Assembly: GCA_012728535.1 (NCBI GenBank)
Contig: JAAYEX010000011.1
Location: forward strand, 1 to 15,556
Direction: 5' to 3'
DNA from: Clostridiaceae bacterium
GTDB taxonomy: Bacteria; Bacillota; Clostridia; Saccharofermentanales; DTU023
Length of the DNA stretch: 15,556 nucleotides
This document shows, piece after piece, positions 1 to 6,838 of this stretch (the stretch's first letter is position 1; each line of letters begins with the position of its first letter). The notes beneath the pieces are model-generated. The model was not told the origin of the DNA. It was given only the letters and a program-made list of their open reading frames with translations, and made no database searches. A program made the position numbers and the translations under genes.

Positions 1-202
1 AAGCAGAAAGAAACATGCGATTCTAGCCGGTAACAAGCTTTTTCTGCGTGATTCACAGTTTTTTCTTAGTTTACACATCATCTGCTTTATTTTATCATGT
101 TCCACGGTAGATTTGACACTATACGGAAATGAAGCTGAGTCATGCAATCAGTATAATGACAGATAGAATGATAGTATTCGATTTGCCGGCGGGAAGGGAT
201 CC
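1..202. other. Left-edge non-coding stretch before the SanA-like gene
   Basis: No convincing gene is visible here. One forward frame is open from the edge to about 171, but its translation shows no recognisable domain and it has no start signal in view. GCAGAAA at 3-9 is mirrored by TTTCTGC at 41-47, which could form a 7-bp stem with a 31-base loop, but no T-run follows it. A TATAAT hexamer lies at 152-157, listed separately as a weak promoter. Confidence 0.4.
129..157 (+). promoter_or_regulatory. Weak sigma-A-type promoter candidate for the SanA-like gene
   Basis: A consensus -10 hexamer TATAAT lies at 152-157, 45 bases before the start codon. The -35 position at the ideal 17-base spacing reads ATGAAG (129-134), matching only three consensus positions. 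A better TTGACA at 113-118 is too far away (33-base spacer) to pair with it. The assignment rests on the -10 and the location. Confidence 0.3.
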
Positions 203-934
203 ATGCGGAATCTGAAGTCTACAGCAGTTAATATTCTAAGAATAATCGGCAAAATTGCGAAGGCGATTTTGATCACTATTCTTGTGCTCATCCTTTTGGC
301 TGTCCTCACAATCTTTTCAGTAGACCGCTGGGTTGCCTGGCGAGGCGGAAGAGCAATTGTGAAAGTTGATGAAGCTAAGCCGCCCTATGATGCCATCATC
401 GTTTTGGGAGCCCAGGTTCTCGACAACTATTATCCCAGTGTTATGTTGCGTGACCGACTTGATGGCGCAGTAGAACTTTATCGGGCAGGGATGTCCGACC
501 GCATTCTTGTCACCGGTGATCACAGGGAGGACAATTACAATGAAGTAGGTGTTATGGGGCGCTATTTACAGGAACAAGGTATTCCTGATGAAGCGATTTT
601 CATGGATCATTATGGTCTTGATACTTACGATTCAATCTACCGTTCGCACCATGTGTTTGAGATTGAAAAAGCAATCGTTGTCACGCAGACTTTCCACCTC
701 CAGCGCGCCCTGTACATTGCACACGCGCTTGATCTTGATTACCAGGGTTATGCGACTGACACCCGCGACTATCACTCGAGCGTCTACGCTTTCCTACGTG
801 AGTACGGAGCCAGATTAAAAGCGGTTTATGAAGTTATTAGTGGTGCACCTCCTACCAGAATGGACCCGTCCATGCCTATTAGCGGCGATGGGAGAGACAG
901 CTGGCAAGCATGGGGTGAGCCCTGGTCCGGCTAA
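203..934 (+). CDS. SanA/YdcF-type DUF218 membrane protein
   Basis: The 243-residue protein belongs to the DUF218 (SanA/ElyC/YdcF) family, whose members are linked to envelope integrity and peptidoglycan or lipid-carrier metabolism; the exact reaction is unsettled. A hydrophobic membrane anchor spans about residues 20-40. The domain follows, starting with YDAIIVLGAQV (62-72), then VTGD (103-106), an acidic EDNYNEVGVM stretch (109-118), LDTYDS (139-144) and the typical TQTFHLQRAL motif (161-170). The length is close to E. coli SanA (about 239). GGGAAGG at 191-197 precedes the ATG at a short distance, supporting this start. The C-terminal 30 residues are polar and poorly conserved-looking. The next gene on the same strand encodes a secreted lipoprotein 130 bases on, consistent with a cell-surface role. 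The family call is firm and the function is not. Confidence 0.85.
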   Translation: MRNLKSTAVNILRIIGKIAKAILITILVLILLAVLTIFSVDRWVAWRGGRAIVKVDEAKPPYDAIIVLGAQVLDNYYPSVMLRDRLDGAVELYRAGMSDRILVTGDHREDNYNEVGVMGRYLQEQGIPDEAIFMDHYGLDTYDSIYRSHHVFEIEKAIVVTQTFHLQRALYIAHALDLDYQGYATDTRDYHSSVYAFLREYGARLKAVYEVISGAPPTRMDPSMPISGDGRDSWQAWGEPWSG

Positions 935-944
935 GAACTTTATG

Positions 945-973
945 TTGAAAAACTATTACAAAGAGTTAAAAAT
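945..973 (+). promoter_or_regulatory. Weak promoter candidate for the DHHW lipoprotein gene
   Basis: TTGAAA at 945-950 (five of six -35 positions) is followed after 16 bases by TAAAAA at 967-972 (four of six -10 positions). It lies in the 130-base gap before the lipoprotein gene, about 90 bases upstream of its start codon. Read-through from the SanA-like gene is also possible because no terminator is seen between the two. Confidence 0.3.
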
Positions 974-1064
974 ATCCACTATGTGCTAAGATTGCCTTAT
1001 GCTTCAATTGCCATAGAGCAAAGATATATTGATTCTCGAACTTTTTTTAAGGAGATAGAAATAA

Positions 1065-2219
1065 ATGAAAAGAAAGCTTTTATTGCTCATTTTGTCCCTG
1101 ACTTTACTGCTAAGTGTCTTTAGCGCCTGTGCCAAAGATCCGGCAGATTATCTGGGCACTGAAACAAAGAAACCGGAAATTACTGAGGGGCCGAAAGGCA
1201 CCGATCCCGACGCAACAGAGCCCGGAGCCAGTGAGATCACGGTGGATCCGACAGGGACCGGCCAGGAGACTACAACAACCACTACAACTGAGAATCGGAT
1301 TGAAAATCCGGAGGATGTAGAGGGAGAGCCCAGCTTTAATCAGGGCATCATGATCATGAATGACCGTATCATGGAACTTTTCGGATTGAATGAAACCGGT
1401 ATAGCAAACTACTCAGCCAGAATTAACAGGCTCCGCGACAATCTGCCTGCTTCGGTAACCTTGTACAGCATGATTGTTCCTACATCCAGTGAGTTTTACA
1501 CTCCTGCAGACTATCATACAGGCAGCCACTCCCAGCGCACCGCCATTCAGATGATTTATGACGGATTAAAGGACGGGGTTGTGCCGATCAATGTCTATGA
1601 TGAAATCCTTCAGCACTATAATGAATATGTGTACTTCAAGACGGATCATCACTGGACCGGTCTTGGCGGTTACTATGGATATGTCGCTTTTTGTAATGAT
1701 TCCGGTCAGGAAGCATTGCCTCTGAGCGAGTATGAAGAGTACGATCTCGGTATATTTTACGGATACTTATACTCCTATGGTGAAGGAAAAGCAGCGGTGA
1801 AAGCTGACAATGTAACCGTCTATCGCCCAAAAGATTATGACGCAACTGCCTGGGTTTATCCGGAATCCGTCAAGTCAGGCGGCTATCAGATGCACCTGCT
1901 GGCCACCAGCTGGAATCCGGAAAGTAATGAGAAATATATGGCTTTCTCCGGCGGAGATGCTCCCTTGATGCAAATAAGTAGTAGTGTTAAGAATGGCAAG
2001 AAGATTCTTGTAATCAAAGATTCTTACGCCAAAGCTTTCCTCCCGCATCTGGCCAACAATTACGAGTACGTCTACGAGATCGACCCACGCCACTTCCAGG
2101 GCAGCGTTCCCCAGTTTGTAGCCTCTGAGGGTATACAGGAAGTGCTGGTCACCAACTATTCTCTGGCTACTGCAAATCCCACCTGGACAGCCGGCTATGA
2201 CATCATAATTCAGCCCTAA
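1065..2219 (+). CDS. DHHW-family lipoprotein (SGNH/AlgX-like fold)
   Basis: This 384-residue secreted lipoprotein has a signal peptide (residues 1-21) ending in a FSAC lipobox with Cys22. A low-complexity Thr/Pro/Glu/Gly linker runs over about 30-90 and includes seven Thr in a row, probably spacing the domain from the membrane or wall. The globular part carries the family signature DHHW at 194-197, followed by TG, and a KDSYA motif at 318-322. By analogy with AlgJ/AlgX-type SGNH-like acetyltransferases, Asp194, His196 and Ser320 could form a catalytic triad; this is inference, since the activity of DHHW proteins is not established. AAGGAG at 1049-1054, ten bases before ATG, supports the start. 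No MBOAT (AlgI-like) partner is in view. A strong terminator follows directly. Family call good, function uncertain. Confidence 0.85.
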   Translation: MKRKLLLLILSLTLLLSVFSACAKDPADYLGTETKKPEITEGPKGTDPDATEPGASEITVDPTGTGQETTTTTTTENRIENPEDVEGEPSFNQGIMIMNDRIMELFGLNETGIANYSARINRLRDNLPASVTLYSMIVPTSSEFYTPADYHTGSHSQRTAIQMIYDGLKDGVVPINVYDEILQHYNEYVYFKTDHHWTGLGGYYGYVAFCNDSGQEALPLSEYEEYDLGIFYGYLYSYGEGKAAVKADNVTVYRPKDYDATAWVYPESVKSGGYQMHLLATSWNPESNEKYMAFSGGDAPLMQISSSVKNGKKILVIKDSYAKAFLPHLANNYEYVYEIDPRHFQGSVPQFVASEGIQEVLVTNYSLATANPTWTAGYDIIIQP

Positions 2220-2232
2220 GAACAATCAGCTT

Positions 2233-2263
2233 AAAAAAGCCCCACGGCGGTGGGGCTTTTTTT
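2233..2263. terminator. Bidirectional intrinsic terminator after the DHHW gene
   Basis: GCCCCAC (2239-2245), a 4-base loop and GTGGGGC (2250-2256) form a perfect 7-bp GC-rich stem. It is flanked by A6 on the left and T7 on the right, which extends the pairing. It starts 13 bases after the lipoprotein stop. Read on the minus strand, the flanking A-run gives T6, so it can also end transcription of the zinc-ribbon gene arriving from the right. Confidence 0.93.
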
Positions 2264-2346
2264 ATTCTTGCAATAAATTTATATTTACTTAATAAACACG
2301 GAATAATTACGACAGTGGAAGCTTTGATTAAAGAATAAGCCGGCAG

Positions 2347-2550
2347 CTAATTAGCCGTTGCAGCGGATTCCCAAATCAGTTCTTGATTGCAATAGACACA
2401 ACGCCTCAGAGTATAAACCGGAACATAACTGACAAGTTTTTTACAATTTGGGCAAAGATACGCGTCCGACTTAGTCTCCTGGACGGTATTTTTGCGTAAG
2501 GCCCCATATTTCATGCGGCGCCTGGTTGTAGTGGTTTTTATCAGATTCAT
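2347..2550 (-). CDS. Small zinc-ribbon protein, function unknown
   Basis: A 67-residue basic protein with two CxxC knuckles: Cys33-Pro-Asn-Cys36 and Cys51-Val-Tyr-Cys54, separated by 14 residues. This spacing is typical of a small zinc ribbon that binds one zinc ion. The N-terminal 30 residues are rich in Lys, Arg and Thr, which would suit nucleic-acid or ribosome contact, but no family is recognised. The ATG at 2550 is preferred over an in-frame TTG at 2553 because AAGGAGG (2566-2560) then has a nine-base spacing. It lies downstream of ridA on the same strand but behind the ridA terminator, so it probably has its own start of transcription. It converges on the terminator at 2233-2263. The paired cysteines and the ideal ribosome binding site make it likely to be real. 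Confidence 0.65.
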   Translation of the reverse strand: MNLIKTTTTRRRMKYGALRKNTVQETKSDAYLCPNCKKLVSYVPVYTLRRCVYCNQELIWESAATAN

Positions 2551-2580
2551 CAATCTAAGCCTCCTTACACATTATACCAT

Positions 2581-2703
2581 AAGCTATTTAGAGGCTCAGA
2601 TTGTGTGCCTTAGCGGTTCCGGTGCCTGCTTTTTAGTTCGGAGCTTTCCCTGCTCAGCTATCTTAAATAGCCTTTGGATCTGACAGATTCTACAGGCCAA
2701 AGG
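2581..2703 (-). other. Hairpin-rich spacer upstream of the zinc-ribbon gene
   Basis: This gene-free spacer holds several adjacent inverted repeats: CCTTTGG/CCAAAGG (2671-2677 with 2697-2703), GCTAT/ATAGC (2657-2661 with 2667-2671) and a short GAGC/GCTC (2641-2644 with 2652-2655). AAGCTATTTA at 2581-2590 can also pair with TAAATAG at 2664-2670, which would compete with the middle hairpin. Read on the minus strand it would be a structured leader or small RNA ahead of the zinc-ribbon gene. No known riboswitch class was recognised. Confidence 0.35.
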
Positions 2704-2737
2704 AAAAAGCCTGCCCCTTTGCTAGGTGGCAGGCTTT
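2704..2737 (-). terminator. Intrinsic terminator of ridA
   Basis: On the minus strand, GCCTGCC (2734-2728) pairs with GGCAGGC (2715-2709) across a 12-base loop. Flanking A and T runs extend the stem to about ten base pairs, and a five-base T-run follows at 2708-2704. It starts 24 bases after the ridA stop codon. Confidence 0.85.
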
Positions 2738-2760
2738 AGAAAGACTGTTTCAACAGGCTC

Positions 2761-3141
2761 TCATCTGCGGATGGCAATACACTCGATCTCAACTTTGCCG
2801 TTTTTTGGCAGCGTCTTTACTGCGAAAGCTGCTCGTGCAGGGTAAGGACTGGGGAAATAATCGCCGTAGAGCTCGTTGACCAAAGCGAAGTCGCCCATAT
2901 CCGCCAGCAAGACAGTTACTTTAACAACATCAGCTGCAGACGAACCTGCCGCAGCCAGAATTGCGTCGAGATTTTTCAGTGCCAGCTTGGTCTGGTCTTC
3001 AATCGAGTCAGGCATTTCACCGCTGACGGGGTCAATTCCCAACTGACCGGACACAAAAACGAAATTGTCGGCTGTTACTGCCTGAGAGTATGGCCCGATA
3101 GCCGCCGGAGCAGCATCTGTTGTAATAATGTCACGTTTCAT
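2761..3141 (-). CDS. ridA: RidA family enamine/imine deaminase
   Basis: A 126-residue YjgF/YER057c/UK114 protein of normal family length. RidA trimers hydrolyse reactive enamines/imines such as 2-aminoacrylate, released by PLP-dependent serine/threonine dehydratases, to 2-ketoacids and ammonia, protecting PLP enzymes in the cytoplasm. Family marks are IGPYSQA (15-21), VSGQLGID (30-37) and PARAAF (101-106), whose Arg103 corresponds to the substrate-carboxylate-binding Arg105 of E. coli RidA. KVEIECIAI (116-124) carries the conserved Glu120. AAGGAGG at 3155-3149, seven bases before ATG, fixes the start. It follows lpdA by 89 bases on the same strand and has its own terminator, so the two may share a transcript. 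Presence of the key Arg argues for true deaminase activity rather than a divergent Rid subgroup. Confidence 0.92.
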   Translation of the reverse strand: MKRDIITTDAAPAAIGPYSQAVTADNFVFVSGQLGIDPVSGEMPDSIEDQTKLALKNLDAILAAAGSSAADVVKVTVLLADMGDFALVNELYGDYFPSPYPARAAFAVKTLPKNGKVEIECIAIRR

Positions 3142-3230
3142 ACGTGCGCCTCCTTAATAAATACATCTGATGGTTTTAGTTTAACACAGCAATATCAGGA
3201 ACTTTAATCCATATGTCCCCGGGCTTAAGC

Positions 3231-4589
3231 TTAAATCTTAAAGAGAGCTTCACGGACTATTTCGCCGACTGTCGGGTGGGGGAAGATAATCCTTTTCATC
3301 TCGTCCAGGGTCATTTCTTCTTCAATCATAACTCCACAGGCCAGGATAATCTCTGAAGCATATTGGCACATCATGTGCACCCCGGCCAGAGTGTTATTCT
3401 CTGCATCGAGAACAAGCCTGCAGATTCCGTTGCCACGTTCAGTTTCTGCGACATAACGCCCAGAAAAAGCCATCGGTAATTCAACGACCTCAACTTCACG
3501 CCCCAGAGTCACCATCTCCTGTTCAGTTTTACCAACCCAGGCGACTTCAGGGTCGGTGTATATTACTGAGGGAATAGCTGCCGTGGTCATGCGATCTTCA
3601 ATGTTCAAAATATTATTGACAGCGACTTCCCCTTCGCGGTAGGCAACGTGTGCCAGCATGGCGCCACCTACAACATCACCGACGGCATAAACGCCGGGAA
3701 CCGATGTTTCGCACTTATCATTGACGATAATGGCCCCTCGTTCTACTGCAACACCAAGTTTTTCCAGTCCGAAACCTTCAATTACAGGCCTGCGCCCGGT
3801 GGAAAGCAAAATCTTATCAGCTGTGACGGTATGTGTCTCACCATCTTTTTCAAAAGTGACATCACCGCCGGATACAGACATGACTTTGGCATTAAGGTGG
3901 AATCTCATACCCTGCTTTTCGTAGACTTCCTGCAAACGCTTACCTATTTCAGGATCGACATTGCCGGCGATATGATCCAGCATTTCGACAACGTCTACTT
4001 CGCTGCCTATCGTATGATAATAGCAGGCCATTTCCAGACCGATGACACCGCCGCCGATGACCACAAGTCTTTCAGGTATTTCTTCCAGATCAAGAATCTC
4101 GCGGTTTGTAAGCACGGTAGAACCCAGGTGCTCTCTGACTCCCTCAATAGGGGGTAGCATGGCTTCAGATCCTGTGGCGATAATCAGGTGTTTGCCGGTG
4201 TAGGATTTACCGTCAGCGACCACGGAAAAAGAGTCAGCAGCAGCTGATTCAATTTGAGCCGGGGCGTAAACAAGCTCTACATCATGACTCTTCATTGTCT
4301 GCCCTATGCCTGCGACCAGCTTTCTGACAACTTTCTTTTTGCGCTTGACTACCTTTGACTGGTCAAAAGAGACATTCTCAGATGTCACGCCGAAGGCGCT
4401 GCTATCTTTGGCATGGCTGTAAAGTTTGGAAGAGTTTAATAGTGCTTTTGAAGGGATGCAGCCTTCATTCAGGCAGACACCGCCGAGAGAATTTTTTTCG
4501 AATAAAACGACTTTAAGACCAGCCTGTCCGGCCCGTTCAGCTGCGATGTAGCCGCCGGGGCCTCCACCGATTATCAATACGTCATACAT
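3231..4589 (-). CDS. lpdA: Dihydrolipoyl dehydrogenase (E3)
   Basis: A 452-residue flavoprotein that reoxidises the dihydrolipoyl group of 2-oxoacid dehydrogenase complexes or of the glycine cleavage H protein, passing electrons through FAD to NAD+. The FAD motif GGGPGG is at 8-13. The redox disulfide is Cys39-Cys44 in GGVCLNEGCIPSK, the NAD motif GGGVIG at 179-184, the second FAD contact near VYAVGDV, and the catalytic His438/Glu443 pair in HPTVGE near the C terminus. It lacks an N-terminal lipoyl domain, unlike some Gram-positive E3 proteins. AAAGGAG at 4605-4599, nine bases before ATG, supports the start. No E1, E2 or glycine-cleavage gene is in the window, so the partner complex is unknown. 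Glutathione or mercuric reductase is unlikely because the CxxxxC and HPT motifs read as E3. A palindrome lies just upstream. Confidence 0.93.
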   Translation of the reverse strand: MYDVLIIGGGPGGYIAAERAGQAGLKVVLFEKNSLGGVCLNEGCIPSKALLNSSKLYSHAKDSSAFGVTSENVSFDQSKVVKRKKKVVRKLVAGIGQTMKSHDVELVYAPAQIESAAADSFSVVADGKSYTGKHLIIATGSEAMLPPIEGVREHLGSTVLTNREILDLEEIPERLVVIGGGVIGLEMACYYHTIGSEVDVVEMLDHIAGNVDPEIGKRLQEVYEKQGMRFHLNAKVMSVSGGDVTFEKDGETHTVTADKILLSTGRRPVIEGFGLEKLGVAVERGAIIVNDKCETSVPGVYAVGDVVGGAMLAHVAYREGEVAVNNILNIEDRMTTAAIPSVIYTDPEVAWVGKTEQEMVTLGREVEVVELPMAFSGRYVAETERGNGICRLVLDAENNTLAGVHMMCQYASEIILACGVMIEEEMTLDEMKRIIFPHPTVGEIVREALFKI

Positions 4590-4613
4590 TTGTTCATACT
4601 CCTTTACGCTAGT

Positions 4614-4643
4614 TAACGCCTCTGCATTAATGCAGAGGCGTTA
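4614..4643. repeat. Perfect 30-base palindrome upstream of lpdA
   Basis: TAACGCCTCTGCATT is followed immediately by its exact reverse complement. The element lies 50 bases after the last permease gene stop and eight bases upstream of the lpdA ribosome binding site. As RNA it gives a stem of about 13 bp with a tight loop, but neither strand has a T-run after it, so it is a poor intrinsic terminator. It may be an operator, a 5' mRNA stem, or an unusual transcription barrier between the two units. Confidence 0.7.
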
Positions 4644-4662
4644 GTGAATTTTCTTATCTTAT

Positions 4663-4691
4663 ATTCTAGCGTATTAGAGAGAATGTATCAC
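4663..4691 (-). promoter_or_regulatory. Promoter candidate for lpdA-ridA
   Basis: On the minus strand GTGATA (4691-4686, four of six -35 positions) is followed after 17 bases by TAGAAT (4668-4663, five of six -10 positions). The predicted start, near 4656, would place the 30-base palindrome in the first part of the leader. The -35 lies just beyond the stop of the upstream permease gene. Confidence 0.35.
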
Positions 4692-4693
4692 GA

Positions 4694-5665
4694 TTAACGA
4701 TCTTCGCGATAATAATTCAAGCCCGTACCGGCGGGAATATTGTGTTCCTTGCTTTGTCTCATACTGGTGAAAATCAGAACCAGTATAGTAACAAAATATG
4801 GCAGTGAAATATAAATTTGTGTCGGCAGGCCCTTGATCGGGTAGTACATGTACATAACGTCAAGTCCGCCGAAGATGATTGCACAATAGATAGCGCGCAA
4901 GGGGCTCCAGGTGGCGAAGATTACCAGGGCAATTGCCAGCCAGCCATAACCTGACACACAGTCAGTGGCCCAAATACCGTTCTGACCGACCATAGCCATG
5001 TACATACCGGCCAAGCCGCCAAGGCCGCCGCCAATCAGCGTCGCTCCATAGCGATAACGTGTTACGTTGATACCTGCGGTGTCCGCTGTAGCGGGATCTT
5101 CACCGACAGAACGCAACATAAGGCCTTTTCTGGTCCTATTCAAAAACCAACCCAGAATGAGTGCGAAAACAACCGCCAGATAGACCATCCAGTTGTAACT
5201 GAACAAGAGTGGCCCGATGACAGGAATTTCTGTCAGTTTAGCAAATGGGGTATAAGTGAAAATACCGGTCGTCTGTTTGGATACTGCTACGTAACCGCCG
5301 GCCTGATTGCCCATATGCTCACCAAAGTACTTGGCAAAACCTGTACCGAAAATAGTAAGAGTAAGACCGGTAACGTTTTGGTTTGCACGCAAGGTAATTG
5401 TCAGGATGGAATATATCAAAGAGCCCAGCAGACCCATGATGAATGCGATCACGAAACAGGCAATGGCTGCAAGAGCACCTCCGCCAAAAGCTTGTTCAAA
5501 ATACCAGGCCGCACCCAGACCGCCGATAGCTCCCATATACATGATGCCTTCGACACCAAGGTTCAGGTTGCCCGATTTTTGAGTAAGTATCTCACCACTG
5601 GTTGCCAGCAAAAGTGGCGTTCCGGAACGGACAGCAGCGTTTAACAGATTAATTAGAGTTGTCAT
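4694..5665 (-). CDS. BMP-type ABC transporter permease (NupQ/YufQ-like)
   Basis: A 323-residue, highly hydrophobic BPD_transp_2 family permease. It is the shorter of the two membrane subunits in nucleoside/BMP importers such as B. subtilis NupNOPQ. The diagnostic EIxxxxSGxLNLGVEGxM motif is at 25-42. Further helices are spread over the length, with a cytoplasmic loop around SVGEDPATADTAGI that probably contacts the ATPase. It starts three bases after the stop of the other permease gene. AGGAGG at 5679-5674, inside the end of that gene and eight bases from ATG, indicates coupled translation. It is the last gene of the importer operon; the only hairpin after it lacks a T-run. The substrate is most likely a nucleoside, by family inference. 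Confidence 0.9.
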   Translation of the reverse strand: MTTLINLLNAAVRSGTPLLLATSGEILTQKSGNLNLGVEGIMYMGAIGGLGAAWYFEQAFGGGALAAIACFVIAFIMGLLGSLIYSILTITLRANQNVTGLTLTIFGTGFAKYFGEHMGNQAGGYVAVSKQTTGIFTYTPFAKLTEIPVIGPLLFSYNWMVYLAVVFALILGWFLNRTRKGLMLRSVGEDPATADTAGINVTRYRYGATLIGGGLGGLAGMYMAMVGQNGIWATDCVSGYGWLAIALVIFATWSPLRAIYCAIIFGGLDVMYMYYPIKGLPTQIYISLPYFVTILVLIFTSMRQSKEHNIPAGTGLNYYREDR

Positions 5666-5668
5666 GAC

Positions 5669-6838
5669 CTATGCCTCCTCCTCTGTCTTTGAGTGGCCAC
5701 GGAAAACCAGCTTGTACTCGATAAAGAAATCCGTTGCCAGCATGAAGAAAAGAATCAGACCGGTAAGCAGGTCTGCTGCAGATGCAGGTATGCGCATGGT
5801 TGATTGAATTGCCAGAGAGCCTCTTTGCAAGACTGCGATAAACATTGCAACAATAATCATGGCAAAAGGATTCAGCTTGGCCAGCCAGGCAACCGTAATT
5901 GCGGTAAAGCCTACTCCGCCTGAAGTGCTTTGCGTTAAAGTTCCATCAGCGCCTGCAACCTGCATATAACCGACAAAACCACAAAGAGCACCTGACAGAG
6001 CAATGGTACGGACTTGAATCTTAGCAGTATTCATTCCTGCGTAACGGGCAGTGTTTATGGAGTCACCGACGACGGAGATCTCATATCCCTGCTTAGTTTT
6101 ATGCATGTACAGATAGACCAGTACTGCCAGAAGTAAAGCGAAAACCCAACCGATATGAATACCGAAGACACTCGGTAAGGCTGCTCTGTCACTGATATCT
6201 TTAACAATCGGAAAATTGGATCCCTGGGGCTTCCAGGCTTTTTGATGCTGTAAAAATGTCAGGAAATTGATTGCGATATAGTTGAGCATCAGAGTGAACA
6301 GGGTTTCGTTGGTGCCCCATTTTGCCTTAAAGAAGCCCGGAATAGCTGCAAAAATTCCTCCGCCCGCTATTGCCGCGACAGCCATCAGAATCAGCAGGGG
6401 GGTGCCGGAAAGCCCGGTGTAAATGACCATAGAGGTAGCAGCGATTCCACCCATAAGGATCTGGCCTTCACCGCCTATGTTCCAGAACTTCATTCTGAAT
6501 GCCAGACCGACTGCGAGACCGGTTACCAGAAGGGGTATCCAGATAACGATTGTCTGTTTAAAAGTGGTCGCAGTGCCGAAAGCACCGGTCAGGATTGTCT
6601 TGTAGGCCAGCAGAGGGCTCTTGCCTATGGCGAGGAACAATAAAGCTCCGGTAAGCAAGGCGAGAATCAGACAAACAGCAATGACGAGAGCCTTGTAGGC
6701 TAGTGTAGAACCCTCACGTTTGGTGATTCGTACCAAAGGTTCTTTTAAGTGAATATCACAAGCAGGCCCAACTTCTCTTTCTGCTGCACCGGAGCCGACC
6801 TGATCAGGTGAATAAAAGTTCTTCTTTATATCTTTCAT
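5669..6838 (-). CDS. BMP-type ABC transporter permease (NupP/YufP-like)
   Basis: A 389-residue inner subunit of the importer and a BPD_transp_2 family member. A soluble N-terminal tail of about 45 residues precedes the first helix (about 47-71). The tail is longer than the few residues usually found here, but its sequence suggests no domain. The family motif FWNIGGEGQILMGG is at 118-131, followed by repeated helices and a SVVGDSINTARYAGMN loop typical of the ATPase-coupling region. The start overlaps the ATPase gene stop by four bases (ATGA, 6838-6835), so translation is probably coupled. It forms a heterodimeric channel with the NupQ-like subunit. Confidence 0.9.
   Translation of the reverse strand: MKDIKKNFYSPDQVGSGAAEREVGPACDIHLKEPLVRITKREGSTLAYKALVIAVCLILALLTGALLFLAIGKSPLLAYKTILTGAFGTATTFKQTIVIWIPLLVTGLAVGLAFRMKFWNIGGEGQILMGGIAATSMVIYTGLSGTPLLILMAVAAIAGGGIFAAIPGFFKAKWGTNETLFTLMLNYIAINFLTFLQHQKAWKPQGSNFPIVKDISDRAALPSVFGIHIGWVFALLLAVLVYLYMHKTKQGYEISVVGDSINTARYAGMNTAKIQVRTIALSGALCGFVGYMQVAGADGTLTQSTSGGVGFTAITVAWLAKLNPFAMIIVAMFIAVLQRGSLAIQSTMRIPASAADLLTGLILFFMLATDFFIEYKLVFRGHSKTEEEA

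Noticed and set aside
2571..2576. Minus-strand TATAAT just before the zinc-ribbon ribosome binding site as its promoter
   Set aside because: The start of transcription would fall inside the AAGGAGG sequence, and the -35 position matches poorly (CTGAGC).
2492..2683. A 63-codon plus-strand frame over the zinc-ribbon gene start and its spacer
   Set aside because: It overlaps the better supported minus-strand gene with four paired cysteines and has no ribosome binding site.
3648..4157. A 169-codon open frame antisense to lpdA
   Set aside because: It lies wholly inside a clear lpdA gene, has no ribosome binding site or recognisable domain, and its composition reads as the complement of a coding strand.
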